Source: Echinostoma caproni (taxonomy: Eukaryota > Platyhelminthes > Trematoda > Plagiorchiida > Echinostomatidae). Taken from it: a stretch of 64,000 bases of DNA. The notes beneath the pieces are model-generated. The model was given only the letters and a program-made list of their open reading frames with translations, was not told the origin of the DNA and ran no database searches. Below, one piece after another: positions 47,975 to 58,939 of the stretch. How positions within the stretch are numbered: position 1 is the first letter of the stretch; each line of letters starts with the position of its first letter. The position numbers and the translations under genes are program-made. The stretch lies in assembly GCA_900618425.1 (NCBI GenBank), contig UZAN01039670.1, forward strand, positions 53,686 to 117,685. Direction: 5' to 3'.

Positions 47975-48085
47975 TTTCATAACCGAGAAAGGGCACTGGA
48001 CAGCTGTTTTCGTCCTGTTACGGAGGCTTCAGCAGTGCCTGGTGCCTCTGAAGAACCAAATGCGCTAATCCAAGGTTGATACTGT
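47975..48085 (-). repeat. Hammerhead SINE, family B
   Basis: Read on the minus strand: TTGGATTAGCGCATTTGG, TTCTTCAGAGGCACC, then a hammerhead, then GTTATGAAAACATTTCC. The upstream half recurs at 55.9 kb (minus) and the downstream half at 55.8 kb (plus), which defines a family distinct from A by its GGCACCAGGCACTG lead-in. No tRNA-like head is visible in this copy. Confidence 0.65.
47992..48039 (-). ncRNA. Hammerhead ribozyme with perfect stems and cleavage site, damaged core
   Basis: On the minus strand: GGCACTG and CAGTGCC make a 7-bp stem I, ACAGCTGT is the perfect short stem III, and the GTC cleavage triplet is intact (forward 47,999-48,001). The GAAA box is present (GAAAA). The first box reads CTGAAGC instead of CTGANGA, replacing an essential A, and stem II has lost one pair. 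The defects are the reverse of those in the 15.6-kb copy. Confidence 0.7.
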
Positions 48086-48089
48086 AACT

Positions 48090-49320
48090 ATTTGAATATA
48101 GTTCAGAAAATAGGGGTTATAACATGTATTGAAATAAACCCGATATATGTGGAAAACTAACAGTGTCCATATTCAAACTCATTTTGATTGGAAGTAATCC
48201 TCAGAAAGTGTATCCCATGTCGAGGACATTTTATTACTTAGAATGAGCTATGTTATTTGATTTAGGTATAGAGATTTTGGAATAATATGAGTGTCTCACA
48301 CCGGTTTCCCATACCACCCTTATCTAAATAATGCAGTTGTTCAAAGCATCTGGTTACTTGGGAACGGAAAACACCTACGCATTTGCATTAGCGTTTTCTA
48401 CGTGCTTGATATTCTAAATCGTCTAAACAAAACCTTTAAAATCAATGGCGTAATCGCTAATTTCCGTTGATGAAGAATACACCAAGCGTATTGTCTGGAA
48501 AAGCGAATTATAATCCTTTCCAATATATGCCATCGCATTACCGGCTAGAAACTTGAGCAACTGTCTCGAAGAGCAACATAATTCTGTTTGATTCAACTAA
48601 ATTTTCTCGCAAGCACTTTAGTGGATGGGCCCACATCTGGCGGAAACCAGGTTCATGTAAACATTTGTGTCGGTCCACGCCAGTCCCAAATGTGGGATAC
48701 ATTCCATGGTTGTGTATGAGCCTCGAATCGGCACACGTCTGTACTTCTCTAGGCTTCATAAAACAAACAATGCGGAACGAAATGTTCAATGTTGTCACGC
48801 TCATTCAGTGAAGATTGTTTGCATCGAATGATCAAGAAATTACAATCAATAACTCCAAACAGTTTGACCAATGTCCCTGTCTCTGCCTACAAATGGACAT
48901 GTTTGTATATAAGGCTGTGTATTTGGTAAGAAAGAACATGATTACTTCACTCAAAAAATGTTGAATGCAATGAATAAATTAGACAAAATATCAGTTGAGC
49001 TGTTCGATAGTTTCCAGATAAAACGTTTGCTTTGCATTCAAGAGTGTAAAACTGCATTTAAACGAGTAGGCTATTGATCAAAAGTCAGGGTATACAGAGT
49101 AAAACTAAGCAAGTATGATTGCAATGCATATGACATTAAACTTAGAATATCGCCCAAATGATGCTCTACAGGTACGGTACTGATACGATTTAATTGTTTT
49201 TGGACCAAGTGAAAACCCAACGATATTTTACCCTATATCTGCAATGCTTTGGTGTGGATTACAGTGAATGGTAACTGACAGAAATATGTTCGTGTCATGT
49301 CAGTCAACGTGAGATATATT
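48090..49320. other. Gene-free AT-rich sequence
   Basis: An 88-codon minus frame at 48,538-48,804 has somewhat protein-like composition, but no motif or splice support. Nothing else noted. Confidence 0.5.
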
Positions 49321-49324
49321 GATA

Positions 49325-49383
49325 CAGATAGATAGATAACTAGATGGATGGATGGATGGATAGATAGATAGATAGATAGATAG
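49325..49383. repeat. (GATA)n/(GATG)n microsatellite
   Basis: About 59 nt of GATA units with a central block of GATG units, nearly uninterrupted. Confidence 0.95.
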
Positions 49384-49389
49384 GCACAT

Positions 49390-52300
49390 AATATAAGATT
49401 GAAGAACGCTATCTAAGAGTTTTTGCCAGACTAGCAAAAGACACGATATCTGATTGAGAATTTATTTGATCACCCAGTACATTTATACAAACAGGAGCTT
49501 TTCTAACTTATTATTTCGATGAATTTAGGAAACGTTTTATTGACGTGACTGTCAGACCGGTACGGTCCAGCGCAAGGTTAACCCGACCAAACATGTCATA
49601 AAAGGAATTAGCTCACAAGAGAAATTGAGAAACAGAATTTTTGATAAACACTGAACACCATTGTCGATCACTTTCTCACTGACAGTGAATAAAACATACT
49701 CTTTCAAACCTGATAATGCTGTTCAATTGTTACAGTAATAGGAAGCGAATTCGATTGTGCTATCTCCAAGATACACTTATTATTCAGTCTAACAACGCTA
49801 TAACCAAATACGAAAGTGTATTACAGTAATTGGATTTAATGATGATAAAGTTAATAATAGAAGTAAATGTAGCTACAGAATAAGCGAAAACATAGAGTCG
49901 CTTGTAGTACTTCGGAATTCGATCAAGTTAGCCTAGGTCACAATTAGTCACTATAGATGATACTAGCTGAAATGTTATTGTATTTCTAAATAACTTGAAA
50001 CTAAGGCCCACTGCTTCAACTCCAGTCACATGCACGGTAATAAACAAGACTCTCTGTGAATAAAACATCTAACAAAATTTCAATTTATAACCCCGATTTG
50101 CTCCAAGATCTTGGTCAGGTAAATGCAAGCAATGCGTAGTTATAACAGGGTCCAATTCCCGAATCAACTTAACCTGTGAATACGCACTGGTGCTTAGCTG
50201 CAAATAAAGAAAAATTCCTGGTTAGGTCTTCTCAATTTTATCGTCAGAGAGACGATTTCAGCATTGGAATTAAGAAAGTAGTTAGTTTTATGGTCAATAG
50301 GAATTGCTAGCATATAAAATATCAAAAAGATCACAGGTGCATGGGAGTTTCACAAATCCTGACAACGATAGAGGATTCGCGTTTTGAACCCATACACCAC
50401 ATATTACGCTGGCAGTCAACAAGCCCAGAGTAAATACGTTTTCAGTGAATTTGGCGCATAAAACGTGATACTACTTCACTATCACTACTTATAGCATACA
50501 AAAACATTCCAGTTATTTGTGCCACAATCTTTGATTTGATTGGCCTTCAAAGGTTATCGAAGTAAGTTCAGATAATGGCAAAAAGACAGCCTATTGTAAA
50601 TATTTCAATTATTCCCCCTAAAGAGAAAATATGCATCGTTGCAAAAATGTTTCGTCTCGGATGACATTTTTTAACACATTATTGAGGGCTCAGTTGTCAA
50701 GCAGATAAGAGGAAATACACTAATGATCGTTGCAAGCCTGGTCACCATGGGATTCATAAACTTGTTGCAGTACTTGTAGTCAACAAGTGCATGGCTCTTT
50801 GACTTAAGTATAATGTTGTCAAACGAAAAAGATTCCCCTTTAAAACATGATCGGGGAAAGTGCTGGTATTACTTTTGGTAATGCAATAAATAAGGAACGT
50901 ACTGCGAGACATAATACTTATCATGAAAACTTTCAAATGAGTTTCAGCAAATATCCTCCCTGTGCAACATGTACTCAACGAGAAAACTGTTTGAAGAAAC
51001 AGATTGACATCTTTCAAAAGTATTATTCAACAGCTAACTGAAAGATTCACTTTAAACGTCGGAGCAATATCCTTTTCCTACCAGTTGCTGGAAGATGCCT
51101 TGTACCTTGTACAATGAGCGTTTTGTACACAAAACAGATAACCGAGTGCAAAGATGACTGCTTATTACAATTACCCGGTTAAACTGTTTACATATTTCTT
51201 CGAAAAAGAATTTGCATGAAGTTTCTCATAACATAATAACAGCGCCATGGAACAATAGAATTCGTTTGGTCCTTTTCACATAGGAGGAATGTTAGTGCTT
51301 TATTTATTTTAGAAATTAAACTCATGGACTTATTTTATTGATTTTCATCGGCAGTAATTGTAAAAATACGCGTGTTATCAACACATAAATTCTCCCAATA
51401 TAAAAGTACTTGAATGTACTTTTTGCTGAAAGAATGAATATCTGTAGTCAAAGTGGTATAAAATGTCAGCACATTCGAAACTATCAGTTGCAAAATGGTG
51501 TATGGAACACAAGTTGACTTCATGCGCACTCCTAGAAGGGGCCACATAAAAATTCATCGAAATATAAGTGGAGTGAAATCCAAATAACAGCGAACGTATT
51601 TAATTCATAAATCATCTGTCAACGCGTTCAGTGATTTGGTTTCTCCTGTCATTTTGCCGCTTTTCAAATGGCACTGATTTACCGTTGGTTTACTCCCGAT
51701 GTTTGAAAAATGCTGTTCCTCAACAATCAAAGAGGATTCGGAAGAGAGAAAATGCCAAAATGATATCCGATGTTAGCCGTGTTCATAAGTGGTATCGTTC
51801 ATGTCCAGATCCTAATGTGATTCAAGTCTTGCGATTTGTTGCCTGCTTAACATCTGATATTGTTTGACGGATCCAAAATCATGCCATTGCAAAAATCAAC
51901 AAGTCTAGTTACTCTGCCCAAGAAACTTCAACCGTATTAAGGAGAATGGATTCTCCGGGGTGCAGTTTGGTTCAAGCGCAATATTAACATTTCATTCTCT
52001 TGTGCTAGGCACATACCAGGAATAACAGAAAAAAATGAGGTTTAAAATAATCACATTTTTTGCAGTCTCCAATGCAATTGCATCTATACTAATTCAATAA
52101 AAACATGACGTTTTCTTCAATGCTATGTACGTCGTTGAAAGCTTATTCTGGATAAGTTTTCTGGTACTCGAATGGACCGGGTCTCAGTGTTATTAGTTAT
52201 TATCGAAACGAGTGACAGGATACGTTGCTTACTCGTTTTAATGAAAGTTGTATCTTCTTCCAAGGAGATCATCATTTAACTCTCTGTTTAACTGATATAT

Positions 52301-52855
52301 TCCATCCAAACGCCATTGACCACCAAAAGCTGTTTGGTTTGTAACCTGAAATCAGTCATACATAAGCAGTCAAACAGTTCTTCAAAGTGACTAAGGGTAA
52401 CATAGATGACGAATAAAATTTACAAAAGCCAGATACCCGTTCATCATGTTGTGTTTGTCGAGGAATAGTGGCAGTCATTCAAATGAGGCCACTTTCGTCT
52501 ATTTTCAATTCTTAAATGTGGCCCGCTATAAAGGGGACCATGTAGCAAATTTCAATAATCAGTGTCTATCACCTCTAACGAATAGTGCAAATGTATTTTA
52601 CAAATTATATCCTTATCATCATTTATCATAGATTTGGTCGCAATTAATTGAATGCCAGAAAACAAATATTTTTACAGTAGGTAGTTCAAGGGATTCATTG
52701 AAGAAATGTACATTATTAGAATTTTACTCCCACGTTCTTCGTATTACTTGCTATTTACCATTTTTATTTGCACTGCGTAATGTATCGTGCTACTAAAACC
52801 ATTTTAACAAAGATTACACCAATTAGTTTTCTTGTTCAAATAGTTCTTTGGCAGA
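49390..52855. other. Gene-free AT-rich sequence
   Basis: Short frames only. Two have mildly protein-like content: 64 codons at 50,847-51,041 (+), with PPCATCTQRENC, and 78 codons at 51,631-51,867 (+). Neither has a recognised family or good splice context. Confidence 0.5.
50106..50160 (+). repeat. tRNA-like SINE remnant (possible)
   Basis: ATCTTGGTCAGGTAAATGC and, after about 20 nt, AGGGTCCAATTCCC (B-box-like) have tRNA spacing. Degenerate, no hammerhead. Confidence 0.3.
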
Positions 52856-52860
52856 TTTGA

Positions 52861-53090
52861 AGTTTGTATGTCGATTGTGAAAAGTTCAGTAGCCTCGGTG
52901 GGATTCAACCCACGCATGGACACCGCCTACGCTTTGTACGCGCATGCATACCAGCTGAGCTACGAGGCCACAGGGCATGGAATGCGCCTACGCTTTGTAC
53001 GCGCATGCTCGTACAAAGCGTAGGCGGCGTCCATGCGTGGGTTCGAATCCCACCGAGGCTACTGAACTTTTCACAATCGACATACAAACT
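52861..53090. repeat. Inverted pair of tRNA-like SINE copies
   Basis: Arms 52,861-52,947 and 53,003-53,090 are inverted copies differing by 1 indel and about 2 substitutions by eye. Both contain the T-arm half of a tRNA-like sequence and its 3' tail (ACTGAACTTTTCACAATCG). The left copy extends further, into a full tRNA-like head; the right copy ends at GCATGC and joins an extra inverted piece (GCCTACGCTTTGTACG), making a nested local palindrome at the centre. Confidence 0.9.
52892..52968 (-). repeat. tRNA-derived SINE head (not a working tRNA gene)
   Basis: The minus strand gives GCCTCG at the 5' end and CGAGGC at the 3' end, able to form an acceptor stem. It has a perfect A box (TAGCTCAGCTGG) and a B box lacking one base (GGGTTGAATCCC; the opposite arm has the perfect GGGTTCGAATCCC). 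The acceptor 5' strand is one base short and the anticodon region is too long, so it is a tRNA-derived repeat and probably not a functional tRNA. Confidence 0.65.
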
Positions 53091-53188
53091 AGTTTTCTTC
53101 CATTCTTCTTCTGATCGCAATCAACTTTGCTATTATAAAGAATATTTCTTCTGGAAATCATTCCCGTTTTCCACATTACCTGTACCCA

Positions 53189-53830
53189 CAAAATTAATCA
53201 CGGCCAAAAAGAAAAAGCTTTTCTTGCAGTTTTCATTCAGACGAGATCCGGATGATGGGGGTGATTCACTAAACAAATGTTTTGTAAAACACTCACATGA
53301 CCGTATTATAACGCCACTCTACGAACGACGTTAACAGCTCTGCACAAACCGAAAGTATAAGTTTTCCATTTCTCGTTATCCATGAGTACATGTTCCTTTA
53401 TTTTCACATGTTCGTAAACGATGAGACAGTTTTCACAAAGGATCAGATAACATAAGTCGGTTTGGTTTTAACACGGATTGCGAGAAACAATAACCAGTAC
53501 CATTGTGGCCTACCTGTCCGACACCGGGCACAAGAGAGACAATCATACATTTAAATTCATTCACGAAGTGCCCCAAAACAAGTCAAACCACTTTGGGCAA
53601 CGTCACTTGGCAACGGTAAAAGCAGTGGCAATCAAAATCGTAAATCCAGCATTATACTAACAGAAGAAATTGGTTACTACACTCAATCTGACTTGGTCCC
53701 GCCCCAACCAAATTGACGGACCAAACCATGACAAACACCATGTCGTGATGATGCAACACGGCGTGACAAGCCAAAGGTTAAAAAGGTTATCGTGAATTTC
53801 CGGAATTGACATTGGTCCCCGTTTCTCTAT
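53189..53830 (+). mobile_element. Penelope-like retroelement fragment C (C-terminal end)
   Basis: 53,200-53,335 carries LFLQFSFRRDPDD and DSLNKCFVKH, matching the linker SLPFRGD region of the family. 53,478-53,660 encodes the segment after the endonuclease core (VAYLSDTGHKRDNHTFKFIH, VPQNKSNH, LATVKAVAIKIVNPALY), and sequence beyond it in another frame reads TLNLTWSRPNQIDGPN and HHVVMMQHGV, the family tail. The GIY-YIG core between them (53,340-53,470) is too damaged to read. The RT is absent. A tRNA-like SINE pair lies directly to its left. Confidence 0.75.
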
Positions 53831-53889
53831 CTGCTCGAAAATGAACTTAACAGACATTGTTGTTCTTGCATTATTAAATTGATGTACCA

Positions 53890-55780
53890 ATCACGTCGAT
53901 TTATAAAATGTATACAAACACAAACGTAAACGATTGGAGAAGAAGTTAAACAAACTACCTCGTTTTATAGATTATTTGTTTCACTTTCCTGTAGAAATAT
54001 GGCAAATAGGCAATTGTTTCAAATTGTTTAAAACTATTGTAAGCAAAGTGCTCTATTGCAAGAAATAAGGCTTGTAAAATTTGATTGTATTCTGTGTCGT
54101 TTTCTGCCGCAAATATTTCAAAAATCATCTCAGATTGTAAACTATGTTCACTTTTCTATAGTGGGAAAAATACACAATGTACTGCTTACAAAGGTTATCA
54201 TCAGAATGTTTGCACCAAACGTTTATTTTTTAGTTGATGTCAAATTCGATTATTCATCTCTGAGCATAAACTTGTCGCTAGTAATTCTGTGCAACATACT
54301 TGCTCTCATTATTGATGAGTATTATTCACTAACATAAACGTGTAATCTTGCATCTGCTCTAGAAGTTGATTTACGGTGGCGTGTTCCATTTTACGAGGCA
54401 TTTCTCTACGATTACATTTCTAATAATGGCAAAATATTAGATCACTGTCAAAACTATTGGAAGAGAAATCAATTGATATTTCAATATTTTTTTCATTTAA
54501 CGAAGGGGAGGTACGTGTACACTTCAACAGCTTAAGTAAATCATTTGAAAATGTTGCTCAGTCTTTAAACACATTTTGTTTGCGGTTCGCCTATTGGGTG
54601 CCTTATTTATCACCTAAGGCCCGACTGAAACAAAACTGTCTAGGTTTTTTACCAACAAGCTTGCGGTTAGCATATTGTCGATTCCCAGTATCGAGCAAGG
54701 CAGATTGTTTTCGCATTTCTCTAATGCTTCAATGATCCTACTGCCAGCAATTCAGTGAGTTAAACAATGTTTCTTTGATATACCAGTTTTATTTGTTGAT
54801 TATTATCAAGCAAGTGTATTTGGTTAGCCACCATGTAGTCATGAGTCAGCCCCAGAATCAGACCAAAGTGCCACCTTTTTTGACAAATATTTGATACCTC
54901 TGCATTATGAGTTGATCATCATCTTATTTTGGAAGATTCCATGAGGTTCATCGATCTGCATGTTATCTGAAGCAATAATCATCTTACATAATTTGCTTCC
55001 AGTTGATCTCGTCATGGCCTACGTCATGAAGATGAATTCTATTCTGTTCGTTAATTAGTTAACATTCAGAAAGCTATACTGTTTGATGCCTTTCTTAGGA
55101 GTTTGGGTTTTTTCAATGTACACCATGGAACGTTTGATTGTGAACAATTTTCAAACCAACGCACGAGTACTACTTTAATTATGCACTTGGGAATACACAG
55201 TCTACAGAGAATTATTCACATCACGGGCAAATGTGTCTTAGGTGACACTTTCATGCACAAATATGCATACATCCATCCATTAGCACACCGTTTATTGCAA
55301 TGCTAAGTCCTCTTGAAAAATCGGCACGAGAAATTGTCTGTGAACGAATAAACATGGTAGTTATTACGTTTAATTTGTGTCTTTCCTCAACTATTGATAT
55401 GCCCCCGAGTTCTTTGAACAGCGTTTCGGAATGAGTATACTGCAAAATGCACCCTAATTCACATTTCGATCAGTCGTAGGATAATTTTTATCGCAATGAA
55501 AAATCAAGTGCTTACGACAAATAAATCTGAGTGCAGTCCTAATTCAAAACGCGGCTCTTCAGTGTTCATCAGGTATCAATAAAAACACAACGGTAAATCA
55601 GTTAGCAATTGAAGATTTTGTCAGATTCCGTGTATTGGTTGTTTTCGTGTCGTATCGTACAGTAGTTTACAAATGACCACTACAAAACCTCGACCCAATT
55701 GAAGAGTATTACGTTTACATGATGTGAAAATTACTTTTCTCCCATTACTCATAATTAAAAACGTCTAAAATATGCATATG
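53890..55780. other. Gene-free AT-rich sequence
   Basis: Frames of 92-93 codons at 54,056-54,337 and 54,457-54,735 (+) are AT-rich and hydrophobic or Ser-rich, without motifs. No RNA gene or repeat was recognised. Confidence 0.5.
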
Positions 55781-55786
55781 ATATAG

Positions 55787-55865
55787 AAGCACTGCTGAAA
55801 AGTCCCAAACAGGAAGAAACAGATGTCCGGTGTTGTTTGCTGGTTACCATAAACATTTCCATGGC
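55787..55865 (+). repeat. Hammerhead SINE, family B, 3' half
   Basis: The hammerhead is followed by GGTTACCATAAACATTTCC, matching the tail of the 48.0-kb copy. The 5' half of the family occurs about 100 nt to the right in the opposite orientation. Confidence 0.65.
55789..55832 (+). ncRNA. Hammerhead ribozyme remnant (family B)
   Basis: Stem I is intact (GCACTG with CGGTGT, one G-U pair). The cleavage triplet GTC (55,825-55,827) and GAAA box are present, and stem II is short (TCC/GGA). The first box reads CTGAAAA instead of CTGANGA, losing an essential G. Confidence 0.65.
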
Positions 55866-55904
55866 ATTTAAATGCATACAGACAGTGCGGAATTAACGAT
55901 CCGC

Positions 55905-55985
55905 CAATGAAATGAAACCCACACCCATCATCAACAGTGCCTGGTGCCTGTGAAAAACCGAATGGGCTAATCCAAACATTCACCA
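55905..55985 (-). repeat. Hammerhead SINE, family B, 5' half
   Basis: The minus strand reads TTTGGATTAGCCCATTCGG, TTTTTCACAGGCACCAGGCACTG, then TTGATGATGGG. This matches the upstream half of the 48.0-kb copy up to the first hammerhead box (TTGATGA for CTGATGA). No GAAA box follows. Confidence 0.6.
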
Positions 55986-55999
55986 TGTAAATTGATTGA

Positions 56000-58600
56000 G
56001 CCACTTGCATAAAGTGATATTTGAAACTCTCGTTTCAGTATTTTCCCTATATGTTCCATTCTCAAGGATGAAAGTTTTGATAATTACTCCATTTTCTTGA
56101 ACTGGACTAGTATATTACGGAAAAAGATGATTGAAGTTACACACAGCATGGGTTGTTCTCGCTTGGTTATTGATATAAAAACAAAAATCCTTCTTTTCCG
56201 AACACCAACGTAAATTTCAGTTTGGCATGTTCATCACGTCCACAGTGAAATGTTAGCTGAAGATTGAGCACAAAATGCAAACCTTATGCAATTAGAAACA
56301 GAGTTCTAAATGACAATAAACGTGAACAGTCGATGGGCATAAGCCACGTGTAAAAATAACCAATATAGTAAGTGAACTCACTTGATCACAAATAATTCAC
56401 CCAATTAACTTATATATCTGATTCTCGAAGTCTATGTGACAGCCCAATTGTTTGCTGACAGAGGTAGCAGACGAGAAAGTACCCATCTGTAAATTTCAAT
56501 TAATAACTATTTATAAAGTTAAATAACAGAATAAAAAGTCAATTTCTCAGATTACCATTTATCTATTACTCAGAGTAATTGCTTATTTCATGCTCCATCA
56601 TTCAACTCTCTTGTCTGCGGCTGATTTATAGATAGGAAATGTTTCAGGGGGATATGATTTGAGCACGTGATTAATAAGTTTATACGTTAGCCACATTCAT
56701 TTCGTGACCAAAGTGTTGTTCTTCCAATAAGTTAGTTTTCAGATCTTTGGATATCACTTCCCAAGAAACCAATTAAATCGATAGGTGGCCCAGCCTCTCA
56801 AGTTGTAATTGGGGAATCAGCATAAGCCGCCCGAATTGTTCTGGAGAAAAGCACAAAGATAAAGTACTACCTTAAATCCTTTCGCTGTCTTGTTCGGAAG
56901 TCACTTTTCATTCTTGTCAAAGATATCAACTTGATGCTATCTGAATCGACAACTAGAGCGGAATCCACAGATTACATCTTGTTTATGTTACTGATTTGCC
57001 AAACGTGTTACGTAGTAAAATGCGTTTCAGTGTAAATCGAAACAGAAATAAATTAGGTAAGTTTCTCTTCTAATTGAATACATTTAAATCAGCTTTTAAT
57101 GTTGTTTGAATGTGAGAACCAAACTTAAAACACAATAAATAAATAAATCTCGTAAATCGATAGATGTAGATCAATCAATTGGGTTTCGTATGATTTTTCC
57201 CAACTCTATCACGACACGCATTTGTGGAGAAGTTAACCGGTAAAGAATCGATCAGTATTTAGTGATGTTCGATGCGTCCAACAACGGTGACGGATACACG
57301 ATAGATCACCTTGTGAAAACGACTAACAGGCTGCCGACAAAACGTGAACATAACTTAGGAGGGAAGCACTTACGTATACTTAAGCATTTATAACAAACTT
57401 TTAACAAACTAGGAATTGATAATCAATAAATCATTTCAATGCTTTTAAACATAACAACATTGGAAGTCTAAATGTGAATCATTTGAACTGATAGATTAAA
57501 TTTTGAACATAGTCACTACATGTAACCCAAGTACATATTCTACCGTCTCTTATTGGCTACAATAAATAAGTATTTATTTGCGGATAAACTGCGGCTATTC
57601 CAAGGCTGATCCATTAAACCTTGTCTCACTGCAGAAGAAACACCGTCATTGTTCTAGTAAAATACAGCTCTCGTTACCTTGTACTAATTTACGGTGCATT
57701 TCATCTTAATCCACCTAACGAGGTTCTCCATTTCCTACAGCAAATGAAGAACAATGAATCTCCCAGTTCCGATTAGTCTCCCCGTTTATTTTAGGCATAT
57801 GCAAAGCAGCTTACCACAAATAGAGCAGATTTATCCGAAATTTATTCGTGTCTGTCTGTTCTCTAACATACCAGGGTTAACCCTATTCTGTTGACAGAGG
57901 ACTGCACCTTTATTGTCTTCACGTCCGCAGATACTGTACAAACTGACTACGTATTCCTTGGTTTACACAATTACAACTTGCTCCAAGAGAGACAGAGAGT
58001 AAGCTAACTTCATGATTCGTCCGAATACTCAGTATCAGCAAGTTTGTTGTTCAGTCAAAAAAACAACCTCGTTGTCTTCTCCGTTCAAGTAGTTTCCTTG
58101 ATCCTCTCTTCCATACTGAAAACATCCTTAGATCTAAAAGTATATCGATTTGACCCAGTATCACACCCACAAAATTGCCTGATCTCAAAGATTTGACTAG
58201 TAGATTTGGTGTGCAATCTATCAGCTTTTGTCTCATCTTTCTTCTCGGATGGGATGCGAATGATTTTGAGTTGTTTTACAGATCCCCTGTACCGTTATCC
58301 TGATATAATGATCTTGATCTACTTTATCGGTTGATCATTCTCTGAACATTTTGAAGCAAGTGATAAGCAAGTTTATTAGTAGGAAAACTCGTGATTAAGG
58401 ATACTTTGAAACTTTTAGTTCGCCTTTGCGTGTTCGTACACCTACAAACACATTTAAAAACATACCGTGGTTGATCATTCTAGGAGTTCTAGATTCTTCA
58501 AGGCGGGTGAGTGAACTTTCTTCTACACTGCAGTTTCAGATTTATTTCTGTTATATTTACAAGGGATTTTATATTCATTGGATGGATGCGTACATATTGT
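56000..58600. other. Gene-free AT-rich sequence
   Basis: No frame, RNA gene or repeat supported. Confidence 0.55.
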
Positions 58601-58619
58601 TGTGAAAATCACTATGAGG

Positions 58620-58925
58620 TTACATGCTTTCTCTAAATGAGTATAAAATATTCCGGATGCCTGCGACAGTGATCAATATGATTCCGAGCAGAAAGGCATT
58701 GAAATACTACCTGAATTGTTTGATCACAGGTTGCGCGGTGATGTGTTTTGCAAATGGATCGCTCCGCGGCTTTCGGCCTTTCATAAAACCGACATCACCA
58801 ATTTGGTTTCCCATACTGGTCCGGGAACGTTTTAGGCTTTGGGGCACCACTAAACAACAACCCGTTGGGCAATAATCGGGTGCTATAGGGTTGGGTTTTC
58901 TTTTATGACAAGCTTGCTGTAGGTA
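58620..58925. repeat. Unclassified GC-enriched block
   Basis: Overlapping frames of 83 codons (+) and 75 codons (-) lie here, as higher G+C permits. CCCGTTGGGCAATAATCGGG near 58,860 is a weak palindrome. The text looks repeat-like, but there is no second copy in the window and no family is recognised. Confidence 0.25.
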
Positions 58926-58939
58926 TGATATCACTCAAT

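Noticed and set aside
50847..51041. 64-codon plus frame with a Cys-rich centre
   Set aside because: An in-frame stop lies 2 codons before the ATG, the frame is short and no family is recognised.
51631..51867. 78-codon plus frame
   Set aside because: Mildly protein-like, but no motif, no convincing splice sites and no neighbouring exon.
52892..52968. Functional tRNA gene
   Set aside because: The A box is perfect, but the acceptor arm is one base short, the B box lacks a base and the anticodon region does not fold normally. The repeated copy beside it marks a SINE.
58624..58934. Overlapping 83- and 75-codon frames as a gene
   Set aside because: Both strands are open because of local composition. 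The text resembles repeat sequence and no family is recognised.
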